Assembly (NCBI GenBank): GCA_014529385.2
Contig: CM043970.1
Coordinates: 68,964,567-69,028,566 of the forward strand
Length of the DNA: 64,000 bases
Source of the DNA: Adiantum capillus-veneris
Taxonomy: Eukaryota; Streptophyta; Polypodiopsida; Polypodiales; Pteridaceae
Reading direction: 5' to 3'
Each line of letters begins with the position of its first letter. Within the stretch, counting starts at the first letter, position 1. The notes under the pieces are model-generated. The model was not told the DNA's origin. It ran no database searches and saw nothing but the letters and a program-made list of their open reading frames with translations. Below, one piece after another: positions 33,952-44,989 of this stretch. The translations under genes and the position numbers were made by a program.

Positions 33952-34497
33952 TTAACTAAGGAAGACGGAGTACTGGAGCACGACGGGGGGGGCGGAGACG
34001 AAGGCGATGGTGGCGTAGCCATTGGCAAAGCGGAAGGTGCCGGTGCCGCCAACGACGGCGAGCTCGACGGGGAGGCCGCTAAAGCTGGAATCAATGAGGC
34101 CGTGGAGGGCCAGCGTGCCGGAGGAGTCGCCGTCGTCGTAGAAGAGGGTGCTGAGGAGTTGTTCCAGGATGGGCGTGGAGTCGACGGTGCCGTTGAAGAC
34201 TATGCCCAGCCCCCGCAGAACCCCGAGGCTTTCGGAGCTTTCGCTGGGCTCGGCCGTGACGGGCAGGTCGAAGGCCGCCAGGGGCCCGAAGCGCGGGTTG
34301 CCGGAGGTGGCGTTCAGGATGGCCGTGTTGGTCACGCCGGGGAGGATGTGTATGTAGAACACCAGCTGCTTCGGCTGGGCCTCTGCGCTGTCGGCGTAGC
34401 AGCTTCCTGCTATAATGAGCATGCACGCCGCCGCGCTTAGCAGCACTCGGCGCAACTCATATGCAAATGCAGCAGCTTTGGCCGACGCCATATTCAT
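33952..34497 (-). CDS. Dirigent family protein
   Basis: An intact 181-aa single-exon frame, the normal size and structure for dirigent genes. Residues 19-31 are hydrophobic and start a signal peptide, probably cleaved near residue 40, so the protein is likely secreted to the apoplast. The dirigent beta-barrel follows: LVFYIHILPGVTNTAI (45-60), FGPLAAFDLPVT (70-81), SLGVLRGLGIVF (90-101), GTLALHGLID (127-136) and the signature ELAVVGGTGTFRFANGYA (145-162). Two N-glycosylation sequons are visible (NAT at 62, NGT at 102). Dirigent proteins steer the stereochemistry of radical coupling in lignan-type synthesis and have no oxidase activity of their own. The HD pair common near the N terminus is HI here, so the exact role and subgroup are open. 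An ATG three codons into the frame (M3) is an alternative start. G+C is visibly higher than in all neighbours. No sign of decay. Confidence 0.88.
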   Translation of the reverse strand: MNMASAKAAAFAYELRRVLLSAAACMLIIAGSCYADSAEAQPKQLVFYIHILPGVTNTAILNATSGNPRFGPLAAFDLPVTAEPSESSESLGVLRGLGIVFNGTVDSTPILEQLLSTLFYDDGDSSGTLALHGLIDSSFSGLPVELAVVGGTGTFRFANGYATIAFVSAPPVVLQYSVFLS

Positions 34498-34775
34498 GAC
34501 AGATCACTGGGCGTGCTGCACCTGCCTAAGAAGCTGAGTCTCGTTAGAGCTTGATACCCTTCTCGCGTTGCCCACTGCCTCGATCTTGTACTGCGATCTT
34601 CAAACATCCGTGTCATGCGGCGTTGTCAAACCTCGTCATGCCACGTTCATGCCATACGTGCCCCGATCAGCTACTAACTATACGATCCTCTAGACGAAGA
34701 TGTGAGAGCGAGAAAGAAAGATACATTAACGTCTATAAAAGGCCTCTAGCTGTGCCGTCCCCCTCATTCATCCTT
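34498..34775. promoter_or_regulatory. Presumed upstream region of the dirigent gene
   Basis: Intermediate G+C, no open frame of interest. For a minus-strand gene the promoter should lie here, but I cannot point to a convincing TATA box on the minus strand. A ctataaaagg sequence at about 34733-34743 is on the plus strand and therefore faces away from the gene. Confidence 0.3.
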
Positions 34776-34806
34776 TATCATATCATATCATATCATATCA
34801 TATCAT

Positions 34807-34859
<53 letters not shown>

Positions 34860-34895
34860 ATCTATCTATATATATATAGATAGATAATATCATAT
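34776..34895. repeat. Compound microsatellite (TATCA)7-(TA)n-(TCTA)n
   Basis: Seven TATCA units at 34776-34810, then an alternating TA run to about 34857, then TCTA units and a short TA/GATA mirror. Long TA runs are replication-slippage and breakage sites. Confidence 0.95.
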
Positions 34896-35270
34896 ATAGA
34901 AAGATGAATAATAATTATGTCTAACGTTAGTGCCACGTTATGCCCCGTTGATTGTATATGCTCATGATATATTACCACGAATAAGGGGAGAGTCTAGGCT
35001 CTCATCACAACTTACATATGGTTTATGCATGCAATGAAGCCCTTTGATGGGATCAAGGACGAGGGTTGCCGTTAGTTTATAAGATCGTCTAAAGAGACGA
35101 GGACATTGTTTTTCTAAGTTTAATTTGATGGATTTATTATGCCTAACTATCAAATTATAGTCATCTAAGTATATAATTTATTCTCTTAATCAATCTATTT
35201 GACTATTTTTATTAGTTACTACGTGACTATCTAGTTACTTAAAAATAGATGATTTATATTGATATCTACC
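34896..35270. repeat. Duplicated segment R, copy 1
   Basis: Matches 54946-55250 (atgtcta-gttagtgccac ... gatcaaggacgagggttgccgttagtttataag). Together with the LINE-2 tail this shows that 32.4-35.3 kb and 46.9-55.3 kb derive from one segment. The dirigent gene lies between the two matching parts only in this copy. Confidence 0.8.
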
Positions 35271-36560
35271 ATGTCCTACCCATTTTGGAAATGAAATTCT
35301 TTCCGTTAAACAAGGGGAGAGGAGTGGATGGGAGCAAATGTCAGAGGAATAGAGGTGAAAAGATGAAGGCCGAGCCAATAGGCGTGGGTTGACATGTCAA
35401 AACTAGGTGAAGAGTATATTATACATTATCAAATGTGAACCTCGATCCTTACTCACTATGCACTTACGCTAGTAAATGACCTCGCTTGGAGGCTTGCTAA
35501 TGGTTGCTGACCTACTTGCTACCACTTGTTGGTGTTGGTAGAAGCTGTTGAAGGATGGGATGGTTGCCCATGCATTTAGACATCAATTGCTTTTCATCAA
35601 GGTCCCTTGATTGATTGGCCATGCAGGTTGGCTACTAGTTTTTCCTAATGTGTTGGTGAGAGGGCATCCTATAAGGGGGAGCAACTGGTTAAGAAAGTAG
35701 CACCATATAGGTAGAGCTACAATCATCCACCAAGCTTGCCCCGAGTCTTTTATGCTTGCGATCAATCATAATCGAGTGGCAAATATGATCTTCAAGCAAG
35801 GAAGACACAATAGTGTAGGATCCCAGGATGTGCCACCTTACAAAGTGCCGGATGAGAAAGTAAAAAATACTCGCCACATATCCTAGATTGAGGGCCCTCA
35901 AAAAGATGGCAAGAGCGTGGCGATTGGGAGGAGGCCATGAAAGAGGTTGGCTTGGGGCTAAAAAGTGCACTCACCAATATAAAGAGGACCTCATGGCTTT
36001 ATCTCAAGGAGAGGAACTGGGAGGCTCAGGCTATGTCCTACCCATTTTCAAAAATAAAAGCTTCTATTAGTTGGGTGAGTCAGGGATAGATTATATTGAA
36101 TGGTATTATGTCAAAACCTTAGCTTTCATTGTGTAGGCTATTGGAACTTGGAACGTGAAGAGTTCGTCAGGGATAGATTATATTGAATGGTATTATGTCA
36201 AAACCTTAGCTTTCATTGTGTAGGCTATTGGAACTTGGAACGTGAAGAGTTCGTGCATGAGAGTTGGTTGGCATGTAGAGGGGAAGACCTAGGCATGTGA
36301 GAGTTGATGGAGGTACAGGCCTACATCGTGGCTCTTGGCAAAAATGGCTTGGATTTTGGATGAGTTCTATGTGGTCCGCCATGGCCAGGTATCCTTGTAG
36401 AAGCAGCAACACAAGCAAGAGACGGTCGTGCTGATATATGCATGGTGATATCTGTCCTCTTTCTCTACTCGCGATGTCTTTCCTCTTTCTCTGCTCTTGC
36501 AATAGTGCAAGCCATGCTGTTTGAGATCTGTCGAGAGGAGATTGGCTACTCTTGTCTCTC
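35271..36560. repeat. Inverted repeat Z, left arm
   Basis: Reverse-complementary to 44990-46205 over more than 1 kb with moderate divergence. tgtcctacccatttt occurs as a direct repeat at both edges of its first 770 bp (about 35276 and 36033), so Z may be a small element with short terminal direct repeats. Minus-strand frames are not protein-like. Confidence 0.75.
36079..36252. repeat. Perfect 87-bp tandem duplication
   Basis: 36079-36165 and 36166-36252 read identically (gtcagggatagattatattg ... gtgaagagttc). The homologous place in the right arm of Z has one unit, so this is a recent local event. Confidence 0.9.
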
Positions 36561-36594
36561 GGGGGGGGGGGGGTCACCTTAAAAAAACATAACT

Positions 36595-36790
36595 TATCAC
36601 GTGCGTTCAACAAAAGGGTATTTAAGGTTTTTAAAACTTACAGAAATATGTACACGGAAGGATACTATTTTTTCAAACTTGAAAAAAAATTACAGATTTC
36701 AAAAGAAAAAGGTACATTATATTTCTTAAAAATCTCACAAATAAAGGGTTTTACAAACATGCCTTGAACGCACGTGATATGATAGTTTTA
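36595..36790. mobile_element. Possible MITE with short inverted ends
   Basis: Left end atcacgtgcgttcaa (about 36597) and right end ttgaacgcacgtgat (about 36764) are inverted copies enclosing about 170 bp of A/T-rich, non-coding sequence. The right end is also present at the left limit of the X copy at 47346. A run of 14 G (about 36558-36573) lies just outside. Target duplication not clear. Confidence 0.45.
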
Positions 36791-36865
36791 CACACCCTGA
36801 AACCCCCAAGTCTTCTCTCCTCCAAACCTTGCCATGGATTCTAACTTGCAGTAGCTCATCGCATT

Positions 36866-36915
<50 letters not shown>

Positions 36916-38120
36916 CTGCTACATGGCTCAAGGTTGGCTTGACTCACATGCACTCGAGAAGTTGAAAGGGGTTGAATGTGAAGAAAATGTTATTCTAAGA
37001 GAGCTCAATTGCTAGATGTCAAAAGGAGCACGGTCGAGTTGAAGTGAGAAGAATGAAACCAGGTGCATATAAAGGTGCATTAATCAAGCCATTGAGGCAG
37101 GTCACTCATTAGTACATAGCAATTTTGAGCAATACGGGTGGTGTCATTTCACAGCAACAAAAATTGCACTCAAATAGAAGACTCCCTCAATACTTGTTAA
37201 TGGATTTAGTGTACTTAATATGAATTCATCCTCGAGGCATCCATAACCAAGGTGGAATTGTTCCAAGTTGTGATAGGTAAATGATACCATGAATCTAATT
37301 TGGCATGTTGACAAAACACCTATGCATTTTGCGATGTCTTTATGAGAGTTGTTTTAGTTTCATGAAGACGGTAGTTTATAGCAACTATATAAATGCAGGC
37401 GCTTTGTTCACATCACAATAGATGGATTCTCCCAAGATTCCATATCTCTCAAGAATCCAAGGCCCTTTGCCTCCTAAAAGGGAGTAGCGAGAGACACTAC
37501 TTGATCGCATGTCTGTTCTTCGCAATCTCTTTAAAGCTGGTGGCCTAAGCAATGCAAGCAATTTCCCGTGATCTTGATGAATGCATTCGTCAACCTAAAA
37601 GAAAACCACACAATAATGACAATGTCATCTATGCAAGTTAGAGATTGATCTGCCTACATCGCCATAGACGTAATGGTCTTGTCTTTGTTTCTTCCCGTTA
37701 CATCCTCGTCCCTTACCTCTCTCTCTTGCTTGACATGTTGTCTCACCATGCTTGCAGCATGTCCTCTTCTCCCACCTCCCTCTTTTCTCAACACCTCGCC
37801 TCACCCACTTTTTCTTTGATTTGGATGGAAGGTATCTCCTTCGATACCCTCTAATGAAACCTCTTTCAAATGGTGTGCGTGCGTGCTTACTTGGAGACAT
37901 GCATTTGTATTGTGTATGTATGGTGGGGTGCTTTCTTTGATTGCAGTTAAATACTTTGTATTGCGTATATATGGTGGGGGCTTGCTTTGATTGTAATTTA
38001 ATAATCGTCTTTACCTTTTGGTATGCTTACGGTGGTGATAAATTTTTTTCTCATTTGCGTGTTGTGAATGAGGATTATAAATTTTGGACCATGCGGCTAG
38101 GATTGGTGTTGGGAGCACTC
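36757..38120. repeat. Repeat X, left part (copy 4)
   Basis: Matches 47346-48675 and, from 37612, also 19695-20195. Contains (TC)21 at 36869-36910. Non-coding. It is cut at 38120 by a CACTA-type end. Confidence 0.8.
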
Positions 38121-38560
38121 CACTACAAGAGGTTGTGTGCTCTTGTGACGCTGTTAGCGACGGAAATACATTGGGTTTTTATAACCCCCGACGTTGCTAA
38201 TAGCATCGCTACGAGAGCGTCGCTATATGCGTTGCTTTAGAACCACCGGGTTATAATCTCGTCTTTATTGGTCAATACCTATATTTTTGGGTACAAGAAA
38301 TTTACAGACCCACGTCTACATGATACTGCATGTAGTGGACAAAAACCCTTTGCCTCTTCTCTAGCTGTAGCACTTCACAGCATCTTAACATCTTTTCACA
38401 ATAGATCTTTTCATTTTTCGTCTAACTCTAAACCCTAAACCGTAAGTAATTCTTGCGTGGACTCGATCTAACATAAATAAGCGTAAATCTAAATAAACGT
38501 AAATCTAACTAAAAATAAACCTAAATCTAATTTAACGTAAGTCTACATCTAACCTAATCT
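38121..38560. mobile_element. CACTA (En/Spm-like) transposon end, fragment
   Basis: Begins CACTACAAGAGG, the terminal sequence of plant CACTA elements, followed by subterminal gcgacg-type motifs (gacgctgttagcgacgg, gacgttgctaatagc, gagcgtcgctat). From about 38460 there are telomere-like ctaaaccctaaacc and (taaatcta) phrases. The other end is not present; the fragment is joined to a different transposon at 38561. Confidence 0.6.
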
Positions 38561-38564
38561 TTAA

Positions 38565-39885
38565 CACTAGGTTGGTAACCTAACAGGACATAAAAGTGTC
38601 CTTTCAGGGTTTTGAAAAAAACCTCCAAAACCATAGTAGATCCACACATTTTGTAAAATCCTTTCATGAGGTTATAGTTCAAGGCCTACTACACATGGAA
38701 AAAATAAGAAACTTGTAAAATTTCTCATCTTTTGGTCACACCAAGCCTCCAAAGTTGATGGACCAGTACATTTTCATCAAAACAGTCATTTCTTACGTTT
38801 TGTTGCATAAAAATAAGATTAGGGATTTTTGTAGGACTTGAGATAAATTCCCTGGTTAACTTCAATGGGTTGGTGATTAGAACATATGATTGATTCTCAC
38901 TCACTATTTTTTGTTTTGCCAAAAGAAATAGGTACAAAAAAGTTGAATTTTTACCATTCTGCAAACCTATCATCAAAGTTTCTATAGCCACGCTCAATAC
39001 AAATAATATATGCATGTTTTCTTAGTTCCCTATTGTCCTTTAGGTTCATAAGGATCCATGGAGCATGTCAAAAGAATAATACATCTCTTACCAAGGGGAA
39101 TCTTGGGGACAAAGATGAAGTGCTAAATACAGCAAACATGAAAAAACTGGGTTCAACATTATGAGTTGTAGAATCCCATAGAAACTATTCAATATCTATC
39201 CAAATTTGATCCTTACGATGAGATATGGTTACTACCTACAAAATGCATGTAGTTGTCACAAGAAAATAACAATATTGAAAAAGCTATACTTCATATACTA
39301 GAATGTTTTGTTTTCTTCTATAATTGAAAAAATCAACCATCGTTGTCTACTATGCAAAATAGGGTATTAGGTGTCCCAAAACTCAAGGAATATTAGCTTT
39401 ATGTTACAATATGCGACATAGAAAATCAAAACTGCATTTGGATATCATGAAATCCACCAAAAAAATCATAGAAGAGCTAAAATTGGCTAAAAAACAGGAT
39501 TTGATCATTTTTGTAATTTGGTCATAACTTACAACTTTAACATTTATTTCTCTCTAGAAGCATCAGGACATGCTGAGGACTACTAAATATAGTTCTCTAG
39601 CATTATAGACCTCAGAAACATGAGTTCTAGAGTGGTATAGTTGCAAAAAGTTGAAAAAAGCCAAAAACAGGACCCGTTTTTTCACACAGTTTAGGTTGTG
39701 AAATGTTGTGCAAGGACAAGGTTAAAGATGGAATTGATATTCCAAAAAAATGTCGAGTTTTTTTCAGCTCATGAGACAACTTTCTAGATAGATAGCACCT
39801 CAAAATCCATTTTGAAACTCTTGACATAATTCAAGGAAAATGGTCACTTAACAGGACATAAAAGTGTCCCATTACCAACCTAGTG
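38565..39885 (+). mobile_element. TTAA-target DNA transposon, non-autonomous, copy 1
   Basis: 1,321 bp with ends CACTAGGTTGGTAA and its inverse, bordered on both sides by TTAA (38561-38564, 39886-39889). Just inside each end is the near-palindrome ggacataaaagtgtcc. No protein domain can be read in any frame, so it is probably mobilised in trans. A second, diverged copy lies in the opposite orientation at 53410-54746. TTAA duplication is typical of piggyBac, but the termini are not piggyBac-like as I know them. Confidence 0.75.
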
Positions 39886-39889
39886 TTAA

Positions 39890-41180
39890 CGCTCCCACTA
39901 GACAAGATAAGCATATGGCTTCCTTGTTGACCTAAGATGCAACAACATACTCTATCTTAGTAGTAGCACATGTATAATTTTGGAGACATGATCGCCAAGA
40001 TATAGTTGCTCCAAAAAACAAGAAAGCCTAACCAGATATACACCTCTTTTTGTCCACACAACCCACATAATCTCCATTCGTGTAAAGCACAATTGATGAA
40101 ACATTATTCTCAAAGTACAAGCACTTACTATTTGTGCCTATAAGATATCGAAGGATATACTTAATTTCTTCCTAGTGCCTCTTACCAAGATTTTCCAAGT
40201 ATCTACTTAACACTCCCATTGTAAAACTTCAATGTCTAGTCTAGTGGCTACCATGGCATATATAAGAATAACAATTGCCAAAGAGTATGGCACTTTAGTC
40301 ATTTTTGCTTTTTGAACATCTGACTTTGGAGCTTCATCCTTATGAGTTTAAAATATGCTTACATTGGGGTATTGAATGACTTCCCTTGCATAATAAAACA
40401 TCACAAGACTTTGTGAACATACTTCGTTTGAGATAACTTGAGAATTCCACGTTTTCTATCTCTCTTGATACACATACCAAGAAAATGGTTTGCATAATTT
40501 CATAGCAAACCATTTTCTATAGGCATCTTCTTTAATTGTCCAATCTTCCTAGCTATTAGCAAGTCATCCACATACAAAATCAAGATGACTAGAGAACCAA
40601 CAATAAGCTTTTCAGTATATAATTAGTGATCCTCTTGACTCCTTACCTAACCTTGAGATTGCATGAACTTGTCAAATTTTTGGTATCACTACCTTGAACT
40701 TGGTTTTATGCCATACAATGCCTTTTTAAGTCCACAAACTAGCCCTTGCACGCTTGGCTTTTCAGGATTAACTTCAAAACTTTCTACTTAAAAGCAAGCC
40801 TTATACTTAGGATATGGATCTTTTGTTGTGTGCTTCATCTTATACACCCATTTGCAAGGTAAGGATTGTTTTCCCTATGGAAATTTGACTAAATCCCAGT
40901 TTTCATTAGCCACAATAGAGGTATACTCTGGTTGCATAGCCTAGTGCCATATTTTGCTATCTTCCATCGATTAAATAGCCTCTTAGTAGTAAGTTGGTGC
41001 ATCATCGTCCATAATCAATACATGATGTATTCCTTGCTAAAACCTTTTAGGTACACATGACACTCAAGAAGACCTTGTCAATGCCTAATTGCTAGACTAT
41101 GCTCTACTAGTGGCAAGTGCATCACCAGTAAACTAAGTTATCTCTATGGTAATGTAGCAGAATTGGGCTAATAACATAAA
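39890..41180 (-). pseudogene. Minus-strand copia RT/RNase H within repeat X (copy 4)
   Basis: Read on the minus strand from 41000: YTSIVANENWDLVKFP, KWVYKMKHTTKDPYPKYKA (start of RT), then LILYVDDLLIARKIGQLKK near 40590 (intact YVDD box), and near 39900-39990 the RNase H text KIEYVVAS. Many frameshifts. The element is truncated at the right end of X (about 41180), and its matching part in the long copy is 50990-52290. Confidence 0.75.
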
Positions 41181-41674
41181 ATCATTCCATTAAGGACATT
41201 TCTTATGAAAAGAAAGAGAGTGATTGATTGAAGATAGCAACAAGAAACATCATATCGAGTTATCTTGGCATGAACAATAACTTGCAAAAGAGAGAGAAAT
41301 CAAGATTGACAATGTTTTTGGGTTAAGATTGAGAGGTCTTCTAGGTGTACACCACATTGGAGGGTATCTAGGGTATTTTCCCCACCATGTTCCTTTGTCT
41401 CTCATATAGACCATGAGTTGACTCTCTTCCCCTCAAAACCCCACATCCCCTCCTATGAAGATGCATTTATGCATCTTGAATTTACTCAAAAACCCTTTAT
41501 AGCCCACATGGAGCATCTTTTCTCAAGAATGTTTTCCATGCTTATGCAGATCACAATAGAAACTAGTAACTAATGGGTTTTCTCTCACAAAAGAAGTACC
41601 CATCATACAAGGTAGACTCAAAAGTTCATCCCAAATCATTCGCAGGCCTACCCTCAGAAGACATCCTAGCCTGG
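41181..41674 (-). repeat. Partial chromovirus LTR, minus orientation
   Basis: Shares gcatgaacaataacttgcaa, agagagaga and other blocks with 9600-9800, the 5' LTR remnant of the minus-strand chromovirus. Limits uncertain; it abuts the end of X on the left. Confidence 0.5.
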
Positions 41675-41693
41675 TTGGTCCACTTTCAAAATA

Positions 41694-42370
41694 TTGCTAG
41701 ATATCAAAATTGGGATGACAGTTGAAAGTCATTGGAAGTTGGTCCACTTTCAAGATGTTGCTAGCTATCAAAATTGGGATGACAGTTGCAAGTCATTGGA
41801 AGTTTACACAATGTTGGAAGGTGTCATAGCGACATGGTTTGTGCAACAATCAAATCAAGTGAAGAGCTCTTGGCACTTAATCAAACGACAACTAGTACAA
41901 AAGTTTTCTCATCAATGTGTGACACAATCAACACTACACCAGTTAAATCATTTGAAACAAAATATTCTACAGGAATCATTAGCTCAATTCTCTTTCAAAC
42001 TCAACCAATTGTTGTTAAGGGATGATGCTACCATGTTTATTTTCTATGGCCTAGGCTACATCATGACATCTTTGGGTGGGTTTGTTGATCAAGGACCGAC
42101 CTCTTTCCATGAGGAAATTCAAATTTCCCAAAGGATAAAATCCAACCTTCAACCTAATACTAATTCCAAACACCATCATCATGCCACAAAAAATTGTTCA
42201 CTATTGGACACACCAACACCTATGGATCAAGATGTCTAGAATGCATAATTTGGAAATCCGAGGATGAGGCGATCAGATTGAGATGCTCAAGGCAAGCAAA
42301 GGTGTTTTCAATGCAACATGTATGGACATACTAGAAGGCGTTACCATAGAGCATGACATCCACATGTTCA
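41694..42370 (+). pseudogene. gypsy E gag and zinc knuckle
   Basis: The 181-aa frame contains the Retrotrans_gag core GVIATWFVQQSNQVKSSWHL, IKRQLVQKFSHQC and LAQFSFKLNQLLLRDD. About 60 bases past its stop the knuckle CFQCNMYGHTRRRYH appears in another frame (about 42303-42347), with the last Cys changed. Confidence 0.75.
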
Positions 42371-42559
42371 AAATTTTTAATTAGCTAGCCACAGTTGCTA
42401 GTTTCACAAAGTAGGAAAACATCTAGGTGGGTGGTTTCTAGAAGACATCCTCTAGCATTAGATTGCCTAAAATTCCTTTGAATGCTTAGTCTTGATACAT
42501 TGCAAGTACAAAACTTATCTATTGAAGTAAATCCTGGATTTAGGTAACTCTATTTGTTG

Positions 42560-43230
42560 CATACCCACTACCACTTCCACATCTATCAAGATGGTGTGAC
42601 ACTATCAATCACCAAAGAAAATCCAACTTATCAATGAGGCTATCATTGAGATGTTGCAAGAAGCTATTATTGTGCCCTCCAAATAGCACATGGTCCTCAT
42701 ATCTCAACTTGTGTGCAAAGTAATGAAAAATATTGCTTTTGTATCGATTTTTCTCTACTGAATGCAATTACCCAGCATAATAAATTTCCTCTTCCTCATT
42801 TAGACAAGCTCTTACATGATTTAGGACGCGCTAAATTCTTCATATCAGTCGACCTCACCTCAAGATAATGGTACTTCTTATACATCCTACCAATGCCCAC
42901 AAAATAGCATTTCACACTCCAATCACTCTACCATTCCAATCACATGCCATTCAGAACATCATATGCAACAAGCACCCTCCAACAAATGGCTAACTCAACT
43001 TCTGTAGATTTGATCTGAAAGAAGGACATTGCTATGTATTCAAATGATATACTTATTCATACCACAACATGGGAGGAGCATCTAGTAGTACTCAAAGAGG
43101 TCCTACCACTCATCTAGAAGTACAATATTATCGTAGTTCAAAAAATGCATATGGGGTGCTACTCAGTTGAAATTTTTGAGATTTCTAATTTCTAGAAACA
43201 TTGCTAAAATTCAATCTTACCCATAGCCCC
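42560..43230 (+). pseudogene. gypsy E reverse transcriptase
   Basis: YCFCIDFSLLNAITQHNKFP (the CVDYRxLN block), PLPHLDKLLHDLGRAKFF, motif A as FISVDLTS, then stops. Motif C reads MYSNDILIHT, with the first catalytic Asp changed to Asn. Heavily damaged. Confidence 0.7.
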
Positions 43231-44540
43231 AAGTAAGTCAAAATATTTCTAGGGCTAATTAATATTAGTTACCGTGTGTACCACACCTACTTGAAGTGAC
43301 TTAGTCCCTTTGCATGTTGCTCATGAAAGATACCAAATTTACTTGGTCTCAGGCATGTGAGTGTAGTTTTAAAAATTAAAGCTACCAATTCAAGATCCAC
43401 CTATATGTGCATGGTAGTGATTTCACCATCTACCCCGACCACCAGTCCCTCATTAGCATGTTCAAAAAATCCCATCCACATAGCTCATTACTCCATTGGA
43501 TTATAGCATTACAAGAGTACACTTTTATTATCAAGTACTACAAGTTGGGGTGCTAATAACATCATGGCAGATCCTCTGTCTTGTCTTACCTACCTTACAA
43601 ACACCACCACTACAAATCCTGAGGTTTAGCTCTCTAAATTGGTTGTTCCTCGCTTGTTCACAACCTTGCCTCTAGATTTGGCTAAAATCATTGAACTACA
43701 CCATTTATACCCACATATTCAAACACTTACTCACCAACTTCACATGATCTCACCATTTGACCAACCGTAAAATTTACACATGAAAGATAGCACCACCTAC
43801 TAGTCCTCTCATAGATCTCCTTACCACATTTACCTTCTTGCATCACTCCAAAGCCAATTCATTCATTACTTTCATTGTCTCCCTTTGTTTGGGAACTTAG
43901 GATTTCACAAAGTGTCAGCCAACATGTGTCAATGTTATTCTTTGCTCAAAATGTGTTAGTCCATCGACTCTAACTGTTTCATGCACTATACACTTTTCCA
44001 ATCATTCAAAAATCCTCAAGGTCAGGTAGGACACTTATCTCCCATACATGCATTAGAGCCATTCCAACTGGTAGGATGGGACATAATTGGGCCATTTTCT
44101 CAATCCATCAGTGGGAATAGATACATCATGGTACTCTTAGAATATGTCACAAGTAGTGTGAAACCAAAGCTATCCAAGATATCACAGCACATACAATAGC
44201 TAGCTTCCTACTAGAGATTATTTTACGTCAAATATGTCCAAAATCAATAATTTTTTACCAAGGTAGAAAACTCAAAAGGGAAGTGATCAGTATCATTACT
44301 AAGTGTTTTGGCGTAGAGCAACAATTCACTTCCTTGTATCATCCTCAATCTAATGGGTTGATCAAAAGAATGAACAAAAAAATAAAACAAATATTGGCCA
44401 TGTATGTTGTCCCTCTGCATCAAAATTGGGATATGGTTTCTCCCTTTTCCCTGCATGCCTATAACATGGTAGTTCAAGCATCAACAAAGATTAGTCAGTC
44501 CAACTTTGTTAGAACTCAAACTAGTCTTATCCTTTGATCT
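43231..44540 (+). pseudogene. gypsy E RNase H and integrase
   Basis: FTIYPDHQSLISMF near 43425-43460 is the last RNase H block. The integrase core begins LEPFQLVGWDIIGPFSQSI (first Asp, 44050-44110). Its C-terminal half reads YHPQSNGLIKRMNKKIKQIL (44338-44400), where the catalytic Glu of NGLVER is Lys. The middle is not readable in one frame. Confidence 0.7.
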
Positions 44541-44794
44541 TCACCCTCAACATCCATACAAAAAATATGGACCTCCTTGATTGATACAAGTACCTCATTG
44601 CAATGCAACCCCTACTACATCATGCCGTCCATACCAAGATGCACCTCTCCCAACAAAGGAAGGCTACTATGATGAAGGCTACAAAGCCAAGGTGTATAGA
44701 GATAACCAACAATAAGCATCTATTTCCCCTTGCAAAAGATAGTATTGAGTGAGTCTCTCATTCATCACTCATCAAGGCCATGCACTATTCTTCA

Positions 44795-44797
<3 letters not shown>
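44541..44797. other. Spacer after gypsy E
   Basis: Probably the C-terminal/untranslated end of gypsy E (cacctctcccaacaaaggaagg); no separate gene seen. Confidence 0.4.

Positions 44798-44879
<82 letters not shown>
44798..44879. repeat. (GA)41 microsatellite
   Basis: An uninterrupted 82-base GA run. It encodes an artificial Arg-Glu repeat in one frame. Confidence 0.97.
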
Positions 44880-44882
<3 letters not shown>

Positions 44883-44989
44883 CCATCTGCTAATTAGATA
44901 CTACAAATTAGCATCATGGCAAGGTTTGAAGGAGAGAAGAGTAGCTAGGTTCCTCTCAATGGGTCTCAAATAGCAAGGCCTATGGTGCA

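Larger units (their letters stand above)
41675..44540 (+). mobile_element. Degenerate Ty3/gypsy element E, plus strand
   Basis: Gag, zinc knuckle, RT, RNase H and integrase remnants occur in order, without recognisable LTRs. A 64-bp tandem duplication (41675-41738 and 41739-41802) lies at the start. It is more decayed than the chromoviruses above and belongs to another lineage, with YHPQSNGL in integrase and a short gag. Confidence 0.75.

Noticed and set aside
34091-34440. Overlapping open frames on both strands within the dirigent gene
   Set aside because: High G+C reduces stop codons in all frames; only the minus-strand 33952-34497 frame has family motifs.
34551-34883. Open frame ending in Tyr-Ile repeats upstream of the dirigent gene
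   Set aside because: Produced by TATCA and TA microsatellites; the rest has no family features.
36558-36573. Run of 14 G as a possible regulatory or quadruplex element
   Set aside because: A single homopolymer without the spaced G tracts of a quadruplex; may also be a sequencing-length artefact.
38565-38575. Classifying the TTAA element as CACTA because its end reads CACTAG
   Set aside because: CACTA elements make 3-bp duplications; the borders and the empty site here indicate a 4-bp TTAA duplication.
44749-44973. Open frame with a long Arg-Glu repeat
   Set aside because: It is the translation of a (GA)41 microsatellite.
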